Origin: Stenocarpella maydis
Taxonomy: Eukaryota; Ascomycota; Sordariomycetes; Diaporthales; Diaporthaceae
Reading direction: 5' to 3'
NCBI GenBank assembly: GCA_002270565.1
Contig: NQMI01000001.1
Coordinates: 860,826 to 924,825, forward strand
DNA: 64,000 nucleotides
Of the stretch, positions 1-11,349 are shown piece after piece. The position numbers and the translations under genes are program-made. How positions within the stretch are numbered: the stretch's first letter is position 1; each line of letters opens with the position of its first letter. Under the pieces are notes generated by a model. It did no database searches and was not told the origin of the DNA. It saw only the letters and a program-made list of their open reading frames with translations.

Positions 1-29
1 AGCCGTGACTTACTGAACATCTCTGTTAG

Positions 30-724
30 TCAAGGATATGGGAGACGACCTCAACGAATTTCTCGACGCATTGTCCCTTGACCATGTCGACTTGTTGGGC
101 TTCTCCATCGGAAGTATGGCCTGTCAGATGGCCACCCTAGCCAGGCCTGGGCGCGTACGACGCTTGGTTCTCATCGGTGCCGACCCTTCAGGACCCACGC
201 CAGGAGATCATTTCTGGCCTCGCACCGACCCAGACCTTGACCGCTTCCTGACGCTTCAGAAGAGCGCCAGCGAGGCCGAGTGGCAGCATGCCTATACGCT
301 AGTCTTCTTCCGCAACGACGAGCAGGGGGTGGCCGCAGCCGACGCTTACTTCCAGCGTCTGCGCGAGAGCGAGTACAACGAGTTCGCTGCCGAGGGTCAA
401 CTGCCGACGTTCCAGGATGTGGAGGGCTTCATGATTCAGCTCAAGGCCATCAAGCACTGGTGCGCGCCCAAGGACAAGAGCCTGCACTCATTCTACCGGA
501 TGCACGAGTTCACCATGCCGGTCCTGGTAATGACAGGAGATGACGACTATGTGGTGCCCACACCCCGCAGCTACGAGCTTATGGATGGGATGCCCAATTG
601 TTCGCTGCAGATCTGGCCACGCTCGGGACACGCGTCTATTTGGCAATACGCAGAGAACAATGCCTCAAGGGTTAATGAGTTCCTGGATAGCAGTCCTGAC
701 AACTTTGCAGAGCCTCGGCTATGA
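30..724 (+). CDS. alpha/beta hydrolase, 5' partial
   Basis: This is the C-terminal part of an alpha/beta-hydrolase-fold enzyme; the substrate is unknown. The nucleophile elbow GFSIG has its serine codon near base 104. The late acid lies in the GDDDYVVP stretch and the catalytic histidine in SGHASIW, so the triad looks complete. Bases 1-29 look like the end of an intron: a branch-like ttactgaac is followed by an acceptor at gttag. The reading frame is therefore open from base 30, and the first ATG (base 38) is internal, because the residues before it continue the usual run leading to the elbow. The oxyanion-hole strand and HG motif must lie outside the window. Family assignment is firm; specific function is not. 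Confidence 0.85.
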
Positions 725-1546
725 CTAGGGTGGTACGAGCTACTAGTAGAGATAATTTATTGTTTGTGCGGTTGTAATTAGCATTAAAACCCATTTACCC
801 TCTGGATTCACCTCAGTACCATGTGTGTACCCATGTAACTATGCACTAACCGCCAAACCTTCGCCAACACCTCAGAAGTCACGCCGTGATATCAAAGAGT
901 GGTTCGTCCTATAGTATTCAACTTTTCAGGTGTCCAAGCGCATTTCTCCGCACTCGAAACGCGGGGTATGCGTCTGCTATAAGTAAGCAAAGTTTGATTC
1001 GCCTCTTACACCTGCTTCTGTCACTATACTGTAACTGGCGCGACTTACCGCCGTGAACTTTAACGCCGAGAGTGGAAGTCCCAGGTAACTTCCGCCCACA
1101 AGGTAAAAGCTGGGTGAAGTGTCCAGGAGACCTGAGTAGGCGGATGTTAATTGTGGACGTCCGAGGTCAGCAGCACGAAACTACGTTGGGACTTCATATA
1201 CCTAAAATGAAAGTTGCGGGCATAATAAAGCTTAGCGCAGCGGAACTTACGGAGGACTAGAAGGTTTGAGCTAGAAGCTATTCAGGTTACTTCGAATTAC
1301 TGACTTGGTTAAGCTAATTAGAGAATTAGTCGAATGAAAATGGACTTTAAATTTTAATTAATGTTTAACTTTCCTATTAACGTAATTCTATTTCTAATTT
1401 AATAGTAATTATTTTTTCAAAGAAAGCTAAAAAGAATACTTTTATATAAGTATAAATATTAAAGTCTTAATAAGAAATAATAAAGATTATATTATTAATA
1501 ACAAATGTATAATAAAATATTATTTATTTAAGTTATATATAATATA
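725..1546. other. intergenic, grading into AT-rich DNA
   Basis: No gene recognised. Composition is ordinary up to about 1300 and then falls to very AT-rich, TA-dominated sequence typical of RIP. A 62-codon open frame at 1072-1260 has no recognisable motif. Confidence 0.5.
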
Positions 1547-3679
1547 GTTTAATGTGGTTTACTAGTAAGTAGGCTACTTTTGCTATTTCCATTACTTTTT
1601 ATTAACCCCAGCACCCCTCCAGGGCTAAATGATTAATGAAAGTTAGCAATAATTAGTACTAACTGCACTCAATTCCTTATTTCTAATTTATTTTATTAAT
1701 TTAGAAGGGTTAGGGGGGGTATAGGAGGGCCTATAAGTATTAAGGTTTTAGTAGGATAGTTCTTTTTTAGTACTACTTATATCTTTAATTTTTACATTAT
1801 TCTTATACTAACCTACCTATTTAAATATGGAATATATTAGAAATTAATAATAATATAATATATTCTATATCTTAAGAGGATAGAATACTTTCAGTTATTC
1901 AGGCTATTTAGAAATATTAAAAAAGAATAATATAAAACCTATAAGTATATATAAAACTACTAAGATCTTTAATATTCCCTAAACTATAATAAAATATAGG
2001 ATAATATAGTAATAAAATTATATTAATCTATATATTAATAATTATAAACTCAATCTGACTTAAAAGTAAATACTTATTTAATATATTATCAATTAAATTA
2101 TTTGAGGATTTCCCTTGAAACTTTTTAATATAAAAGATATGGCAAGCATTCTGCTAGCATTATATAATACTAAGCTAATAAATAAGTATTAGGCTTAATA
2201 ATTTATAAATATATAACCTAGCTTAAAGACTAAATTTAATTGTCCCTATAATTATTAGAGGGCCCTTTATAAAAATCTAAAGGTTATTAGAAACTAATGT
2301 AAGCTACTTTATGTGACGAACACAGCTGGTTCTTGGCTAATAAACCTAGTAAGCGGGATTATATTTAAGGGGCGTTTAAGGTGGAATCGTTCTGAGTAAT
2401 GTAATAATGGTAATTGAAAGCTGTTAAAGCTATTTTTAAGTAAATACTTAGATTAACTGCTAACGAGCTGTCCTAAGCTATACTATCTAATAGTAATAAG
2501 TATATATAGATATAGTTTATTTCTTCAGCTTAAAGTAATAGGAGCATTATTTCTTAAGGCTTGCTTAGAGTGTTGCTTGCTAGGAGTAATAGGAGTATTA
2601 GAGCATTTGGATTACTTAGAGTGATAGGATTACTCTAACTGCCTCAGTTATCCTTTTAATCCATCACGTGACCTCACTAGGTTGTGCTACTTCCTACTGG
2701 CCTGCCCGGCTAGCCGGTGAGGTTTTATCTGTGCCTCCAGGGGACCAATAGTCAGTCCCTAGTTCTATTCCTGTTATATTTATAGCACTTTATAAAATAA
2801 TAGCTAAGTATAAGATCTTAGATAATAACTTTTATAACTTTAATAAAACTAGCTTTATAATAAGTATAATTAATATATTATTATTAGTTATATATAATAA
2901 TAATGATAGAAAGGCTAAATTCATTTAGCCTAGTAATAGCAAATAAGTAATAGCTATTAAGTATATTAATATAATAGGCTAATATATTCTACTGTTTATT
3001 ATTATTTAAAATGCTTATTATCTTATAAGCCAAACTATAGAGTTGGGTTTTCTTAACTTATAAGTAATTAAAACTACTCTAAATAAATAAATAAATAATA
3101 AAACTAACCTAAAATAGAGTTAGTAGTTTAATAAGTATTTTAAATAATAACTAAATAGTATATACTAAATATTAATTACAAATAGCTATAAGAGCTATAT
3201 ATTAGCTAAGTTTAGTTAATATTTCAATAAACATAAATCATTCCTAGTTATATACTACTATATTCTTCTTTACCTCTTAAATATATATATAATAAGAAAA
3301 TTAGTAAGTTTATTTAGGTTTTAATTTAAGTTCTTTATTATATTTAAACTAGCTTATAATAAGACCTTTATAAAGGATAATATTAATGCTATATTTAAAA
3401 AAGCTAGAATTATATCCTTAGACGTAGATTTTATTATTTTAAAGTTTAATATATGTTTAAAAACTCTAATACTATTTATTTCTATTTCTCCCTAATAATG
3501 GGAGTTTCAAATACTGTTTAATACTTAATAAACCATTAAGTAATTAGATTTTATTAAAGGTAGAATCTCTACCTACTGGAGTAGCTTCCCTATACTAAGT
3601 ATTAAGTCTGTTTACTAGCTATTAAAGGGTTTCTAGGTAATAATATATAAGATTATAATTATAAATAATTAAATCTATA

Positions 3680-3960
3680 TACTTAAGAAGCCTACTATAG
3701 TACTTACTAAATGCTAAAAGGCTAAAAGAACCTAAGTATAGCTTAAAGGAGTACTTAATATTAAGAAATCCTAAGTAATAATTTAAGAAAAAGAACAGGA
3801 AAAGTAGCCAGCTAGTAAAATTAGTAATAGTGCTAAGGAGTTAATTTATAGCGGATTAAGCAAATAACGCTATAGCAACTATAGTAAGGCTAGGTATAAT
3901 ACTAGAATATATAAAAAAGAGGAAGAAGGGTCTAAGAAATTAGATTCTAACTATATTATA
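3680..3960 (+). pseudogene. Fot1/pogo transposase tail, RIP-killed
   Basis: In one plus-strand frame, interrupted only by TAG/TAA codons of the kind RIP makes from CAG/CAA, this reads as a basic AK(R/K)T linker, a LKG.LNIK stretch and then a degenerate zinc knuckle in which the expected cysteines have become tyrosine or serine (RYSNYSKARYNTRIYKKEEE). Fungal pogo/Fot1 transposases end in just this order: coiled segment, AKKTRV-like linker, CxxCxxxGHNxRTC knuckle. The upstream DDE catalytic core could not be traced with confidence. Confidence 0.6.
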
Positions 3961-4071
3961 ATTAATCCAGCCTAGTTAGCACTAATTAGTGCAAATATAT
4001 GTATATTAGTGATCTATAGCAGACTGCAATTTTAAGGGCTAAATTGGTACCAATTAGTAAAAAGTGCGTTT

Positions 4072-4189
4072 TGTTACGATCCGCACTATATAAGGTGGTT
4101 GGAAGGAATATTCGAACGGAGAGTTCGAATATTAGCTGATCTTTTGGTCAGATGTAGTACAGTGGCACCTTCCACCACCGCTCATTACA
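4072..4189 (+). mobile_element. solo LTR, 118 bp
   Basis: The segment begins TGTTACG and ends CATTACA, so it has the canonical TG...CA ends. It is flanked by a perfect 5-bp direct repeat CGTTT (4067-4071 and 4190-4194), the expected target-site duplication. It has a TATA-like ctatataagg near the 5' side and a strong hairpin. Unlike its surroundings it is not TA-saturated, which fits a sequence too short to be hit by RIP. It lies inside the Fot1/pogo-like element and is therefore younger. No internal retroelement sequence is left. Confidence 0.6.
4107..4133. repeat. perfect 11-bp stem hairpin in the LTR
   Basis: Two perfectly complementary 11-base arms, AATATTCGAAC and GTTCGAATATT, are separated by five bases (ggaga). 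The hairpin sits just downstream of the TATA-like box, where the transcribed R region of an LTR would be. Confidence 0.7.
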
Positions 4190-4411
4190 CGTTTTTTCCA
4201 CTAAAATTTAGCCTATTTAGACTAATACTGCATCCCCATTAAGCCCTCTAAATTATCAAAATTAATTAGAAATAAGTAATTAGGTATAGTTAGCACTAAT
4301 TAGTGCTAACTTTTATTAATTATTTGGCCCTAGGGGGTGCTAGGGTTAATAGAAGTTAATGGAAATAGCAAAAGTAGCCTACTTACTAATATAGCCCACT
4401 TACTAGTAAAC

Positions 4412-5486
4412 TATATTGTTTATATATAATATAATTCATTAGAAATTATCATATATTGGTAAGTAGTATACTGTTTTCTATATTAAGAATATCTGTACTA
4501 ACTCTATAAAAATCCTTAACTAAGCCTAAAATAAATAAGACTTTTAAGGTTTAATTATAAGTATATAATTTACCTAAATATTAAATTTAAGAACTTTTAA
4601 AGACTTTTTAAATGAGCTATTAAAACATATATTATAAAAACTACTATATTATCGTTTTTCTAATATAACTAGATTAAAATAAAACTAGAAATTCTAAAAC
4701 TTAATATTTAGCTAAACTATATAATTATTACGCTATCTTACAATTTATAATTACTTTAGGCTTAGTTTAAAGGTTTCAATACATTCAATATAAATGTTTT
4801 TATATATAAACAAAGCATACTAATTATTAATATATATTAATTACTAATAAACTATATTACAATAAATTGGAATAAACTTTATATTATATTAAAATATATA
4901 TTCTTTTAGTTTTAATTAAATTATTATTATTCAATAAGTATTATAATTTCGCTGTTTTACTAATTAGTATTTAGTTAATGAATATTATTAGATTAGCTAT
5001 ATTAAACTTAAATTATTTATTAAAAATTAAGTTTTAATATTTAATATTAGAGTAATATGAATAGAGGAATATAGAGTAAAGTTAAAGAAGAGATAATAAT
5101 AAACTGATTATATTATTAACGTTTATAAATATAGTTTAAAATAATATATTAATAATATATAAAACGTAATTAGCTGAGTTCTATAAAGTTTTAAATTATA
5201 AATATTATATTTATGAACTTTTAATAATCATTTATATACTTTAAATAGAATTGCTGGAAGCCTTAGTAGATAGGGGGTAGAGATCATATAACGAGGCGGA
5301 AGACTTTCCTTCTCTAGTTCATATTTAAGATTAACAGAGCACATCTCTCGCCTCGCACATATCTTGAAGCTTCAGGTTATTTCATTGACTGAATTTCCCA
5401 AAACCACCAGCGAGACTCACGCACACTAACACAGGATACCACATCATCGGCGGCGCAACAAACAATAATAGGCCTAATAGACAGTC
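4412..5486. other. AT-rich RIP'd DNA, then DMATS promoter
   Basis: Bases 4412 to about 5270 are TA-dominated, stop-filled sequence with no recognisable gene. From about 5270 composition returns to normal; the last 200 bases hold the presumed promoter and leader of the prenyltransferase gene. Confidence 0.5.
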
Positions 5487-6979
5487 ATGGCACAAAATAT
5501 CATTGAGGAGAAGCTGTCCACAGGTTCAGTGCGTCTTCACAAAATCCCATGGCATTCTATGCATTGCTGAACAACGAACAGCCCTTCAAGGACAAGGCCA
5601 AGTTTTATGAATCAATACTCGATATTCCCAACCCGGCAGCTATGTCGCAGGAGTTTTGTTCAATTTGGCCGTCAGTATCCAGATGGCTGCCACCCAGAGA
5701 TGAACATAGCGATTATTGGTGGAACTTGTGTGGGCCGCACTTCGCCGCTCTATTCCAGAATGCTGGATACAACCTCGAGGCACAGTATGAGGCCATGCTG
5801 TTTCTCTATCACCATGTCATACCTAAACTGGGAGTCGCCCCTCAGCCTGGCGTGGAAGTCGGGGAGAGTGGCCTCTCCCTCGACGGCACACACCTCGAGT
5901 ACAGCTGGAGATGGAACATGGATGCCAACTCGAAGCCGGAAATCCGCATTGTCATGGAACCGTTCAGCCGGTTCGCGGGTACCTACATGGACCCCCTGAA
6001 CCTCAATCCGAGCATCGAGATGTTGTATTCCATGATGCCACAGGTGCCATCACTCGACCTGGGCGTGTTCAATCACTGTCTATCCAAGTTCTACGATGCG
6101 GATCGACACCAGTACCTGGAGAGCAAAGAGCGTGATATTGTCACCAACGTGTGCATCGGAGTCGAGTTTCACCGGGGTGGTGCTCTTCTTCCCAAGGCCT
6201 ATTTCTTCCCCCGAAAACTTGGCCAAGTCGGCTTGACGCCCATGTCCGTCTGGGAGGATGCAATCCGCACCGCGATTCCACGCAGTCCCGCCATGGACAG
6301 TGTCTTCCGTTTTGTCAAAAGCGAGGCGCCCAAGCTGAACCTGACTCTCAACCCCCTCTGGCTGAGCATTGACACAGTAACACCTGCCAATGCGAGACTC
6401 AAATTCTACTGTGTCGAGATGCGCACTTCGTTCCAGAGCGTAGTCTCCATCTTGACAATGGGCGGCAAAATTTCCATCCCACAGGAGAAACTGGACCAGG
6501 CCTGGGAGCTCATGAAGGCCGTCTGTGGGCTGCCACCCGACTTCCCACGAGATAAGGACTTGCCGCGGGCCCCGCAGTACAACGTCGCGACAGACGGTGT
6601 CGACAGCACAGGCCTCTGGGGCACATTTGCTTATTATTTCGAGATGGGTGGTGACCCGACCCGCGAGGTCCCTGACATCAAATTCTACATCCCCGTGTGT
6701 CACTATGGGGTAGACGACTATGCCATCGCGCGGGCCACGACTACGTGGATGCGTGAGAACGGTCGGGCCGAGTACGTTGATGCATACTGGAACTCGCTAC
6801 ACCAGATCGTCACCCATCGTCCTCTCAAAGAGTCCCGCGGCGTCCACATGTGGGTCTCTATGATGATGCAGAAGGGCCAGCTGCAGGTAACTACGTACTT
6901 GGCCCCGGAAGGGCACCATCCTAAGCGCCGAAGAGGGGTGAAGCGATCCTTAATCGCGCAACGTGTCACCGGCACCTAG
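5487..6979 (+). CDS. DMATS-type aromatic prenyltransferase
   Basis: Soluble ABBA-fold enzyme expected to transfer a prenyl group from a prenyl diphosphate to an aromatic acceptor; the acceptor is unknown. Family marks in order are the YWWNLCGPHFAALF region, the acidic residue of RIVMEPFS that matches the substrate-anchoring glutamate of indole prenyltransferases, and the basic/tyrosine strands RLKFYCVE, IKFYIPV and the LQVTTYLAPE strand that line the diphosphate pocket. One uninterrupted frame starts at ATG 5549. A better start may be ATG 5487, with a 53-nt intron (5529-5581, donor GTGCGT, branch-like tgctgaac) that keeps phase and gives 479 residues. The basic tail (KRRRGVKR) is unusual. The gene stands alone between RIP'd blocks, about 2 kb from the polyketide cluster. 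Confidence 0.9.
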
Positions 6980-9035
6980 TCGGGTTATTGCGGTCCTCGG
7001 ATCAGCCGCATTTTGTATCTTTCCTATCTATAGCAAACAAAATAAGCCCCTCCTGTTACTTAACCCAGTCCTATATACTATACATCCTTATATATATATA
7101 TATTCGCATGACTACAAGTGAAGATTAGCTTATATATATAACGTGGTTTACTAGTGAGGTTATAATATTAATAAGTAGATAATATTTACTGAGGTTATAA
7201 ATTAGTTTAGTTTTTAATATTAACCAAAAAACAAAACTTTAACTAAAGTCTAAGTAAAAAAAACTAATAAAAATATAAGTTATATTTAATATTTGTTTTA
7301 AAAAGATTATGAATAATAATAAGTTATTAAATTAATAAACATAATTAAAATAATAATTAACTTAATTTTATAAGAAGAATTAAAAAATTAATTATTTTTA
7401 ACTTTTAGAAGTATTATTAAGAGATTATTATTTAAATAATTATTAATATTTAATATTACTTTATAAAGAATAGTATCCTTATAATAATAATAACTATATA
7501 GTAATACTAGTAGGCAACAACTAGCTAGTAGGGCAACTGTACTACAGACTATAGTATGTGACTGCAGTTGTATGATAACTAAGCGCCAGCTTAGTCAGCA
7601 CCAAATTAAGTAAATAAGCCCAAACTCGTGTGCGGGCTATGTATCACTTCCTCTATAGAGCGAATACACTAATAACTAATAACTATCGCATAATTATATT
7701 ATAATATATAACCTACCTAATAAACTACCTATTGTATAATATAATAGCTATAATATAAGAAATTATTGATAATAATACATCAAGAGTTACATATTACTAA
7801 TTATTAAAATTTTTGAAGTATATAAATGAAATTTATTTAATTTATTAATAAGGGAGGTTAGATTCCTTCCCATAGGCGGTATAGTAGCGTAATATTGATC
7901 AGTGGTCAGCGACTGCTCAGGTAATTCCAGGGCCTTTTCGCAAGGTCTGCCCAAAGAGCTCAGAGATCGGAGTCTCAGTTGTGGTATCCGAGCCCCTTAC
8001 TCCGAGCAGCAAGGTCTACCAAAGAAGCTCAGAGATCGGAGTCTCAGTTATGGTATCCGAGCCCCTTACTCCGAACACTATCCAATATGCCAGCGTAGCC
8101 GTAGCACTATAGGGTAATAGCAATGATCCTTTCCTAGAAAGGGAAAATAGAGCATGTATGTCGGGCCCCAGGGCTGCTTACTTCCGATGTTCGGATGAAC
8201 CCTTAGAGCCGTATAGTATAATAGAAAGTTTAGCACTAGATTCATAAGTGCCAAAGCGGGTGCCTCTATCCCATGATGTTACTAGTACACCAAACGAAGT
8301 TCTGTTAGTCCTAGCACGCCGTTCTATTTCCGCCCACATATGTACTATAAAAGACTCCGATATTGCGGGGAGACACTCTATATAGTACCTCAAGGAACAG
8401 GGGCTATCAGCCCCGAAATTCTATTATCTTTCACTAGTACTGCGCGATTCATTCATTAGCGGCCCAACGCATTATTGTCTAGACCAATTCGAGATGTTCA
8501 AAGATCTGCACCTCCACAGGAACCTTAAACCTTAACTACCTATCCCGGTATATACTGTTTTTTATCCGCAGTTTTGAACCTATGAGGTAGGACTCTGCCT
8601 AATATGGCAACTGAAGTAACTTGGCGGTGGGGAATAGAGACAGGGATCCCCGAGCGCCGCTTATGCGGCTAAGAATAAGGTTTGTAGGATTCCAGCAGAC
8701 ATAGTGAGCAAGCCCAGCGAGTAAACAAGCGCGAACTCCCTTCAGGCCTATACCGATGCGGCTACCTCGCTACTAGCTAATCAGACGGGTTTTGCATAAT
8801 TGGGCAGAGGCCTGGTATGTCCGCTTGGTTGTTGGACCGGTCAAGAGCTTGTCTTCAACGCATTTACCGGATGCCTGCGAGGGTGTATGCGGGATGTCAC
8901 TGCGTGCATTAAATTAGGGAGACGCAGGGCGAGCAGCATTCATTCTTGGGTTTTACAGTGGCACTGAGGTAAATAGTTACGACCCTTGAAATCCAGGTTT
9001 CAGGTCTCTGGAAACTGATTCCTTGCATGAGCTAC
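6980..9035. other. intergenic, AT-rich block plus decayed sequence
   Basis: About 7080-7860 is RIP-like AT-rich DNA; a stretch near 7140 resembles the Fot1/pogo-like terminal repeat. About 7880-9030 is GC-balanced but holds no reading frame I recognise, only short open frames and the 69-bp tandem duplication listed separately. It may be the remains of a former gene. Confidence 0.5.
7941..8077. repeat. 69-bp tandem duplication
   Basis: Two head-to-tail copies (7941-8009 and 8010-8077) begin caaggtct and share the core gatcggagtctcagt. They differ at only a few positions. The period of 69 keeps a reading frame (23 codons) open across both copies, but there is no other sign that it is translated. 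Confidence 0.75.
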
Positions 9036-11349
9036 TTAGCCAAAGACGCCGTCGTTCGCCGGCCTGAATTCGACATGGGGCAAATTCTTGGCAACATCGG
9101 GCACCTCATCTAGTATACTCTTCTCCATGCCTTCTAGCAGTGGCGCCGCCATTCCCATCTACATATATGTAGAGAAGCACACAGTTAGTCCCGAATCTGC
9201 CCACCAATAGAAAGGGCATACATACCGCGTAGTACTTGAACTTGTTTGAATGCATCATCGTAGCGCCGATAACCAGGACCTGCCACCGCAGCACCACCCA
9301 TCCAAGCGGTGGCACATCATGGACCAGCTGCTTTGGCGGGGTTGTGATGTCAAGATCGACGCCGGCCGCAAGGGCATCTTCGACTGTTTGCCATCCACCC
9401 CAGGCTTCTCCAGGCGCCGAAGCGCCGAGCAGGTACATGGGATCGCCGTGTTTGTATAGAGGCATGGTGTCGTTTACCGTGTTCTGCACGATAACGTCGA
9501 CGGTAGTGCCCCAAGGGAGTCCGCCCACAACGGGTGCCTGGGCCTTTTCTGAGAAATCGTCCGTAAACAGGACGGGCGCCATCTGGGCGTGGTATAGCTG
9601 CCAGGGCCTTTTGTTCAGATAGACTTCCGTCACATGTTTCTCGAACTTGGAGGGCTGTGTGCCGATTTCGAAATGCAGCGTCCGGTTGGAGGTATGTGGC
9701 GGGGCTTTGGGAGGGTAGGGTTTCATGCATGATACTGTCGACGTGGTACAGCCGCGGCCTACGGACCCGTCTGGGTTTACGCAAGGATTCGCCCCGCTTA
9801 ACGGACTGGGAATTGTCATGGGAACTCCGTGTGTGGGATAGCGCAAAGCCTGTTGGATTTGTTTGCATTAGGGATTAGACACTAAAGATTGGCAGCGGAG
9901 CACTTACCGGATATCGTAGTATGGCAAATCCGTGAAGATTCTGGTGTGTACTTGTGGATGCCAAACGCATGGCGTAGTCGGCTCCTTCTCTGTCGAGCTT
10001 GACCAGCACCGTGTAACGCACACCATTGCTGAGATAGAGGACATCAACAAGCTGAGGCTCAATGAAGCCGCCATCATTAGCCACGATCCACATTCTGTGG
10101 TCGTCAATGCTGAAGTGGACGGCATGCTCAAAGCCTATGTTGAGGATGTTTAACATTATATAGGGTCGACCATGCGTTTCAATAATCTTCCTTTGAGTCA
10201 GCAAAGCAGTACTTAGCAATAAGGGCGGGTCATAAGATAGGTACTTCATAATCTGCGTCCGTAGGAGTGCATTCAGTGCCATCATTGCCGGTCTCAATGA
10301 CACAGCCGGCTTCATCAAGTGTCTGGCCATCCAGGGTCAAGTAGTCTGGATGTCGGCAATGTCGTCGCCCTTTGGAGTTGACAAGAATCGAGTCATAGCA
10401 GTTAAGATTCGTACCTTCACTCCTCATCTCGAAAACGCGCCAACCAATATCCCGCCGATGATAGTTCCATAGCAACATGTGTTGAGCGTGATGCTCGGCC
10501 TCTTGGATCAAATCAAGTTCCGTAGGCGATGAAGTGATCAGATGATAAGGTCTTGGACGAGAAGGAGAAGGAGCCACATAGGAAAGGCCATGAGCACCAT
10601 CCATGATGCCAACGCCCGTGTGGTCGGCGTACCAGTTCAGGCCCCAATGGCCAGTAGTATCATAACGGGATGTAAAGTTGCCTCGTTGAAACAGTCCATA
10701 CTATCATTGAACGTGAGAATTCACCCTCAGAAAATGTGGGAAGAATGGATACTTGCTTGATTCAAACCGCCTGTCCCATCATTCCAAAAACCAAAACTTT
10801 CAATCTTATTAGTTCCTTGTATTCCGAGTCGTGGACAGTTCCCTGCTCGATCAACTTACGTTCGGTGGCCCATTCCTGACCAGTGGATGGATACCTGAGA
10901 GAACAAGTCGTTGTGGACATTGAGCTCAACAATGTCTCCTTCTTGTGCATACAGAGTAGGGCATGGAGTCTCGCCATTGCACACAAAAATACCTCTCCAG
11001 AACCCGCCGTCTATATGAAAAAATATCAGATACATTGCCCTCGTTTTTCTGGAAGTGCTAACCCACCCAGGTTCATCCAACGAGCCCCAACGGTTAGATT
11101 GTACTGACGGACCACCTGTGGTGAGGTTGTGCGCAATTGACCGTAAAAATGGACATCTCTGTCCCAGAAATATTCGACAAGCAGAATTATCAAAAGGATT
11201 ATGGTAGTGACGGTTCCACGGATAGACCAAGAAGTGCGATGAAACCTATGGCGTAGATGGTAACCATGATAATGAACAGTCTCCTTTGTCAGTTCTTCCG
11301 TGACTAGAAGGGGTTCTGCATACTCTGCATGATTTTGCGTGGCCTCCAT
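9036..11349 (-). CDS. multicopper oxidase homologue lacking copper ligands
   Basis: Three-cupredoxin protein of about 651 residues from seven exons: 11349-11067, 11010-10860, 10796-10757, 10700-10245, 10186-9908, 9849-9226, 9158-9036. All junctions keep frame. An N-terminal hydrophobic segment (VTTIILLIILLVEYF) predicts a type II membrane anchor with the cupredoxin part outside the cytosol. The four copper motifs are degraded: HWHG is HWSG, HxH is ADH, HPxHxHG is MPLYKHG, and the HCHxxxH motif reads HSNKFKY, so the type 1 cysteine is gone. Structural stretches such as LNWYADH and APLLEGME remain close to the neighbour's. Intron 10701-10756 appears to be GC-AG. The intact frame argues for a kept, non-catalytic protein rather than a pseudogene. 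It is divergent from the active oxidase and likely shares its promoter. Confidence 0.8.

Larger units (their letters stand above)
1547..4411 (+). mobile_element. Fot1/pogo-like DNA transposon, RIP-degraded
   Basis: About 145-155 bp at each end form an imperfect inverted repeat (left about 1547-1690, right about 4258-4411), and each end abuts a TA dinucleotide, as expected for the Tc1/mariner superfamily. The repeat arms contain a palindromic core around ttagcactaattagtgctaa. The interior is AT-rich with many TAG/TAA codons, but near 3690-3960 the plus strand still reads as the tail of a fungal pogo/Fot1 transposase. A 118-bp solo LTR has inserted near the right end. Similar inverted-repeat sequence recurs near 36590, 41800 and 61130. 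The element cannot be functional. The exact outer ends are an inference from the TA and the point where the arms stop matching. Confidence 0.65.

Noticed and set aside
1072..1260. 62-codon open frame near the first hydrolase
   Set aside because: Short, no recognisable domain and beside RIP'd DNA.
7902..8393. Short open frames around the 69-bp duplication as genes
   Set aside because: No start context, intron signals or family resemblance; treated as decayed sequence.
9036..11349. Calling the copper-less oxidase a pseudogene
   Set aside because: Seven exons join in frame with good splice signals and a single terminal stop; only the metal ligands are lost, which points to a maintained protein.
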